Shown here piece after piece: positions 14,208 to 16,610 of a DNA stretch of 16,610 nt. Where the stretch lies: the NCBI GenBank assembly GCA_041493955.1, contig JBGPZW010000073.1, positions 1 through 16,610 of the forward strand, in the 5' to 3' direction. Numbering within the stretch: the first letter of the stretch is position 1; every line of letters starts with the position of its first letter. Both the position numbers and the translations under genes were made by a program. Below the pieces are notes generated by a model. The model was given only the letters and a program-made list of their open reading frames with translations. It was not told the origin of the DNA and made no database searches. This DNA is from QHYU01 sp041493955. GTDB lineage: Bacteria; Acidobacteriota; Terriglobia; Acidiferrales; UBA7541.

Positions 14208-15632
14208 TCAGGTCCCCTGAGGATGCTGCGTGTGCCATTCGGTGGCGCGTTCGTAGGCGCCGGCGATGCGCAGCAACCTAGCCTCGCCCCAGATCGGGCC
14301 GATGAGTTGCAGTCCAATCGGCAACCGTTCCCGCGTAAACCCGCAGGGAATCGAGATCGCTGGCACGCCCGCGAAATTTGCCGGCCGGTTCAGCCGTAGC
14401 AGCGCGCTGCGCACGGGCTCTTCCTCGGCACCGATCTTTACAAGGGCGGCGTCGATCGGTGTGGCAGCAATGGGCGTGGTCGGCACGAGGAGCGCATCCA
14501 CATGCACAAAGGCAGCGGCAAAATCCTCGCGCACGCTCCTGCGCGCGTCGAGCCCCGCCAAGTAATCGGTTGCGCGCACCTCGGCGCCTGCCTCGAGCCG
14601 CCTGCGGACGTCTTCGCCGTAGTCCGCGGCACGCGCGGGGAACCAGCCCTGGCTTTCGTGGAAGTGGCGCGCCTCGGCGAGCGCGATGTGGTTGCCGGCG
14701 TCACCCGAGGCTGCCACCCGCGGCAGCGAAACTTCATCCATTGTCGCGCCCAGTCGCTCGAACTCCCGCACCGCTTGCTCAATCGCGCGGCGGATTTCGT
14801 CATCCACGCGATCAAAGAAATAGTCACGGGGCCAGCCCAGACGGAATCGGCGAAGCGGCTTGCGCAGCTCCCGCCCGTAGTCCGGCACAGGCTGCGCGGT
14901 GGTATTTGCATCGTGTGGGTCGCGTCCAGCAATCACGCGGAGCAGAATGGCCGCATCGGCCACGGTGCGCGCGAGCGGGCCGACGTGGTCGAGGCTTACC
15001 GACAGCGGCACGACGCCGTGGCAGCTCACGCGCCCGAAAGTCGGTTTGAGCCCCACGATGCCGCAGAGCGCCGCGGGAATGCGGATCGAGCCTCCCGTAT
15101 CGCTGCCCACCGACGCCATGCACAGACCCGCGGCAATCGCTGCGGCCGAACCGCCGCTCGAACCGCCCGGAATACGCGCGAGGTCCCAGGGATTGCGCGT
15201 GGGACCGAAGTGGGGATTGTTCGTCGTGACACCGTAGGCGAACTCGTGCAGATTCGTTTTCCCGAGCAGAATCGCGCCGGCCCGACGCAGGCGCCGGGCG
15301 ACGGTGGCCTCTTCAGCGGGCACGAAGTCGCGGAGAATCTTCGACCCCGCGGTGGTACGGACGCCGCGCGTCCAAATGTTGTCCTTGAGCGAAATGGGGA
15401 TGCCGTGGAGGGGCCCGCGATACCGGCCCCGTGCTCCTGAGATTTCTTTCTCCGTGCGACGTGCTTCCACAAGGGCGCGCTCGGCGGTGACCGTCAGGAA
15501 AGCGTTCAGGCGCGGGTTCTGCTGCTCGATGCGGCGCAGCAGCGTCTCGACCAGCTCGACCGGGGAGACCTTTTTCTTCTCGACTAGCGGCGCTAGTTTC
15601 TCGATGGGCCAGAATGTGAAATCATGATTCAT
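14208..15632 (-). CDS. Amidase-signature family hydrolase
   Basis: Predicted amidase of 474 residues with the full Ser-cisSer-Lys triad of the amidase signature family: Lys83 in SLKDNI, Ser158 in PGGSSGGS and Ser182 in SDTGGSIRIPAA. The C-terminal LPIGLQLIGP segment is also typical. GatA, the glutaminase subunit of the tRNA amidotransferase, is a close relative. The central region (near ALAEARHFHESQGWFP) lacks the GatA-specific pattern I would expect, and no gatB or gatC neighbours it, so I call it a generic amidase of unknown substrate. No signal peptide is seen, so it is probably cytoplasmic. The ATG at 15632 lacks a clear Shine-Dalgarno. Its stop is 31 bases from that of the convergent PAP2 gene. 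It is unlikely to be linked functionally to either flank. Confidence 0.92.
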   Translation of the reverse strand: MNHDFTFWPIEKLAPLVEKKKVSPVELVETLLRRIEQQNPRLNAFLTVTAERALVEARRTEKEISGARGRYRGPLHGIPISLKDNIWTRGVRTTAGSKILRDFVPAEEATVARRLRRAGAILLGKTNLHEFAYGVTTNNPHFGPTRNPWDLARIPGGSSGGSAAAIAAGLCMASVGSDTGGSIRIPAALCGIVGLKPTFGRVSCHGVVPLSVSLDHVGPLARTVADAAILLRVIAGRDPHDANTTAQPVPDYGRELRKPLRRFRLGWPRDYFFDRVDDEIRRAIEQAVREFERLGATMDEVSLPRVAASGDAGNHIALAEARHFHESQGWFPARAADYGEDVRRRLEAGAEVRATDYLAGLDARRSVREDFAAAFVHVDALLVPTTPIAATPIDAALVKIGAEEEPVRSALLRLNRPANFAGVPAISIPCGFTRERLPIGLQLIGPIWGEARLLRIAGAYERATEWHTQHPQGT

Positions 15633-15665
15633 CAGAGCATCAAGCAGAGAAAATCTTTCAGCCGG

Positions 15666-15722
15666 TCATCCCGAGCGCCGCGAGGAATCTCTCCACAGGG
15701 ATTCCCCGCTTCGTCCGGAATG
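15666..15722. repeat. Palindromic dispersed-type repeat (REP-like inverted pair)
   Basis: Left arm 15666-15689 begins TCATCCCGAGCG and ends GAGGAATC. Right arm 15699-15722, read on the minus strand, begins CATTCCGGACGAAGCG and ends GGAATCC, so it is a diverged inverted copy. The centre forms a perfect stem GGAATC (15684-15689)/GATTCC (15700-15705) with a ten-base loop. It lies in the 110-base gap between the amidase start and the lptD stop. The arms resemble the 'GTCATCCCGAGCGAAGCGAGG' repeats common in Acidobacteriota and some other genomes (from memory). It could also end lptD transcription. Confidence 0.6.
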
Positions 15723-15742
15723 CCAGCCCGATCCGACCGCCC

Positions 15743-16610
15743 TCAGAAGATTTTTTCTTCGCGGCGCAGGTTTCCAAAGGTGCCGATATTGGCGATGATC
15801 AGCGCCACTCGGAACTGGTTTTCGCTGCGCACCGTGCCGAGCGCCAGCCGGCGGTATTCAAAGGCGATGCCGCAGCAGGAGCCGTTGTAGCTCAACTGAA
15901 TCAACTGGTTTTGCAGGAATTGCTGGCGGATGTCGTAGCTGAAACCGAACGAGGCGTTCCACCCGCGGCGGTTCATGTCGCCGTAGCCCACCAGGGCGCG
16001 AATCTGATTGGACTTGGGTTGCAGCACTGGCGTGGATTGAAGAGCGAAGTGAGCCAGGGTGACAAAGAACTCGCGGTACGGCCGCACCTTCACCAGTGTG
16101 CCCGCGCTGGTCAGTTTGCCGCGCAGCGTGTCGTAGTCCAGGCGGAACTCCGCGTCGTACCGGCCGCCTGGGGTGACACGGATGTCGCTGACGATGGGTG
16201 AAAAGTGGCGCGGAGCGTCGGCGAAGGCGAACGGAGTAACTGAGTCCAGCGCCTGGAAGACGTTGCGCTGCCCGCGCACCAGCGCGCCGCCGAAGGTGGG
16301 ATCGAAGTAGTATTTCTGCGCCACGCGCCAGGTGATCAGCTCCTCGGCCGGGCTCTCGCCCGCCCGGTGGTAGAGCCGCTGCGTAATGCCGTACTCGAAT
16401 TCATTGGTGTCGGTCAGCGTGTCGTTTTCGTCGAAACGGATGAATCGGCCGAAGCGGTTCACGCCGTTCACAAACCGGTAGACCGATTGCGGCTCGATCG
16501 TGTGCTTCCATTTCGCCGCCGGGCGTTCCCAGACGCGCGCGAGCGACGGGGGGCGCAGGTCCACGGTGACTTCGGCGGTGGTGCGGCGGACCGAATCGCC
16601 CGCAATGGTG
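15743..16610 (-). CDS. lptD: LptD, outer-membrane LPS-assembly protein, C-terminal part (5' end outside window)
   Basis: Partial frame of about 289 codons, open to the right edge without a start; the N-terminal part lies outside the window. LptD is the outer-membrane beta-barrel that, with the lipoprotein LptE, inserts lipopolysaccharide into the outer leaflet. Family features include DLRPPSL and KHTIEPQSVYRFVNGVNRF, then FDENDTLTDTNEFEYGITQR, alternating amphipathic strands throughout, and the late YNGSCCGIAFEYRRL segment, which matches the conserved cysteine-pair region near the end of LptD barrels. The two adjacent cysteines there correspond to those forming inter-domain disulfides in E. 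coli LptD (by analogy). The end, EEKIF, is charged rather than a classic terminal aromatic strand, though it does finish in Phe. The stop at 15743-15745 is followed by the palindromic repeat. Confidence 0.9.
   Translation of the reverse strand, partial: TIAGDSVRRTTAEVTVDLRPPSLARVWERPAAKWKHTIEPQSVYRFVNGVNRFGRFIRFDENDTLTDTNEFEYGITQRLYHRAGESPAEELITWRVAQKYYFDPTFGGALVRGQRNVFQALDSVTPFAFADAPRHFSPIVSDIRVTPGGRYDAEFRLDYDTLRGKLTSAGTLVKVRPYREFFVTLAHFALQSTPVLQPKSNQIRALVGYGDMNRRGWNASFGFSYDIRQQFLQNQLIQLSYNGSCCGIAFEYRRLALGTVRSENQFRVALIIANIGTFGNLRREEKIF

Noticed and set aside
14208..15632. Calling the amidase gatA
   Set aside because: The triad fits, but the central region is not GatA-like and gatB/gatC are not adjacent; the link to gltX is too distant to support the name.

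Overview
The window is GC-rich, gene-dense bacterial chromosome with no phage, insertion-sequence, plasmid or CRISPR signal. The partial lptD at the right edge shows an outer membrane with lipopolysaccharide, so the cell is a diderm. The GC content, many GTG/TTG starts, a 'TCATCCCGAGCG...' type palindromic repeat, a split DsbD-like system and paired MacB-type permeases without an ATPase fit an Acidobacteriota (Terriglobia-like) genome. That placement is inference; no rRNA or other marker gene is present.

Left part (1-5738). Bases 1-192 hold nothing I can support. A large minus-strand membrane protein (193-3735) joins a multi-helix membrane sensor, three GAF domains, a GGDEF domain and an HD-GYP domain, so one chain could both make and degrade cyclic di-GMP. 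A 329-base divergent gap separates it from gltX (4065-5615), glutamyl-tRNA synthetase with an unusual charged insertion in its zinc module. A hairpin resembling a decayed palindromic repeat lies between the convergent gltX and the next gene.

Middle part (5739-11254). This is a nearly continuous minus-strand run. In transcription order it is ccdA (membrane electron carrier), a TlpA/ResA-type thioredoxin, two MacB/FtsX-type ABC permeases, a CyaY/frataxin-like protein and a DsbD N-terminal (alpha) domain protein. CcdA, the TlpA-like protein and the DsbD-alpha protein correspond to the three parts of a DsbD reductase, here as separate genes. A plus-strand four-helix-bundle (23S rRNA intervening-sequence type) gene, broken by a one-base frameshift, sits inside the run at 6776-7161.

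Right part (11255-16610). A 383-base divergent gap upstream of ccdA is full of inverted repeats, some mutually exclusive, and may encode a structured leader. The plus strand then carries a tight three-gene operon: a CDP-alcohol phosphatidyltransferase, an HAD-IB phosphatase and a PAP2/Aur1-like membrane enzyme. Together these look like a phospholipid head-group pathway. Convergent to it is an amidase-signature enzyme. Upstream of that are a palindromic repeat and the C-terminal part of lptD, which runs off the window.
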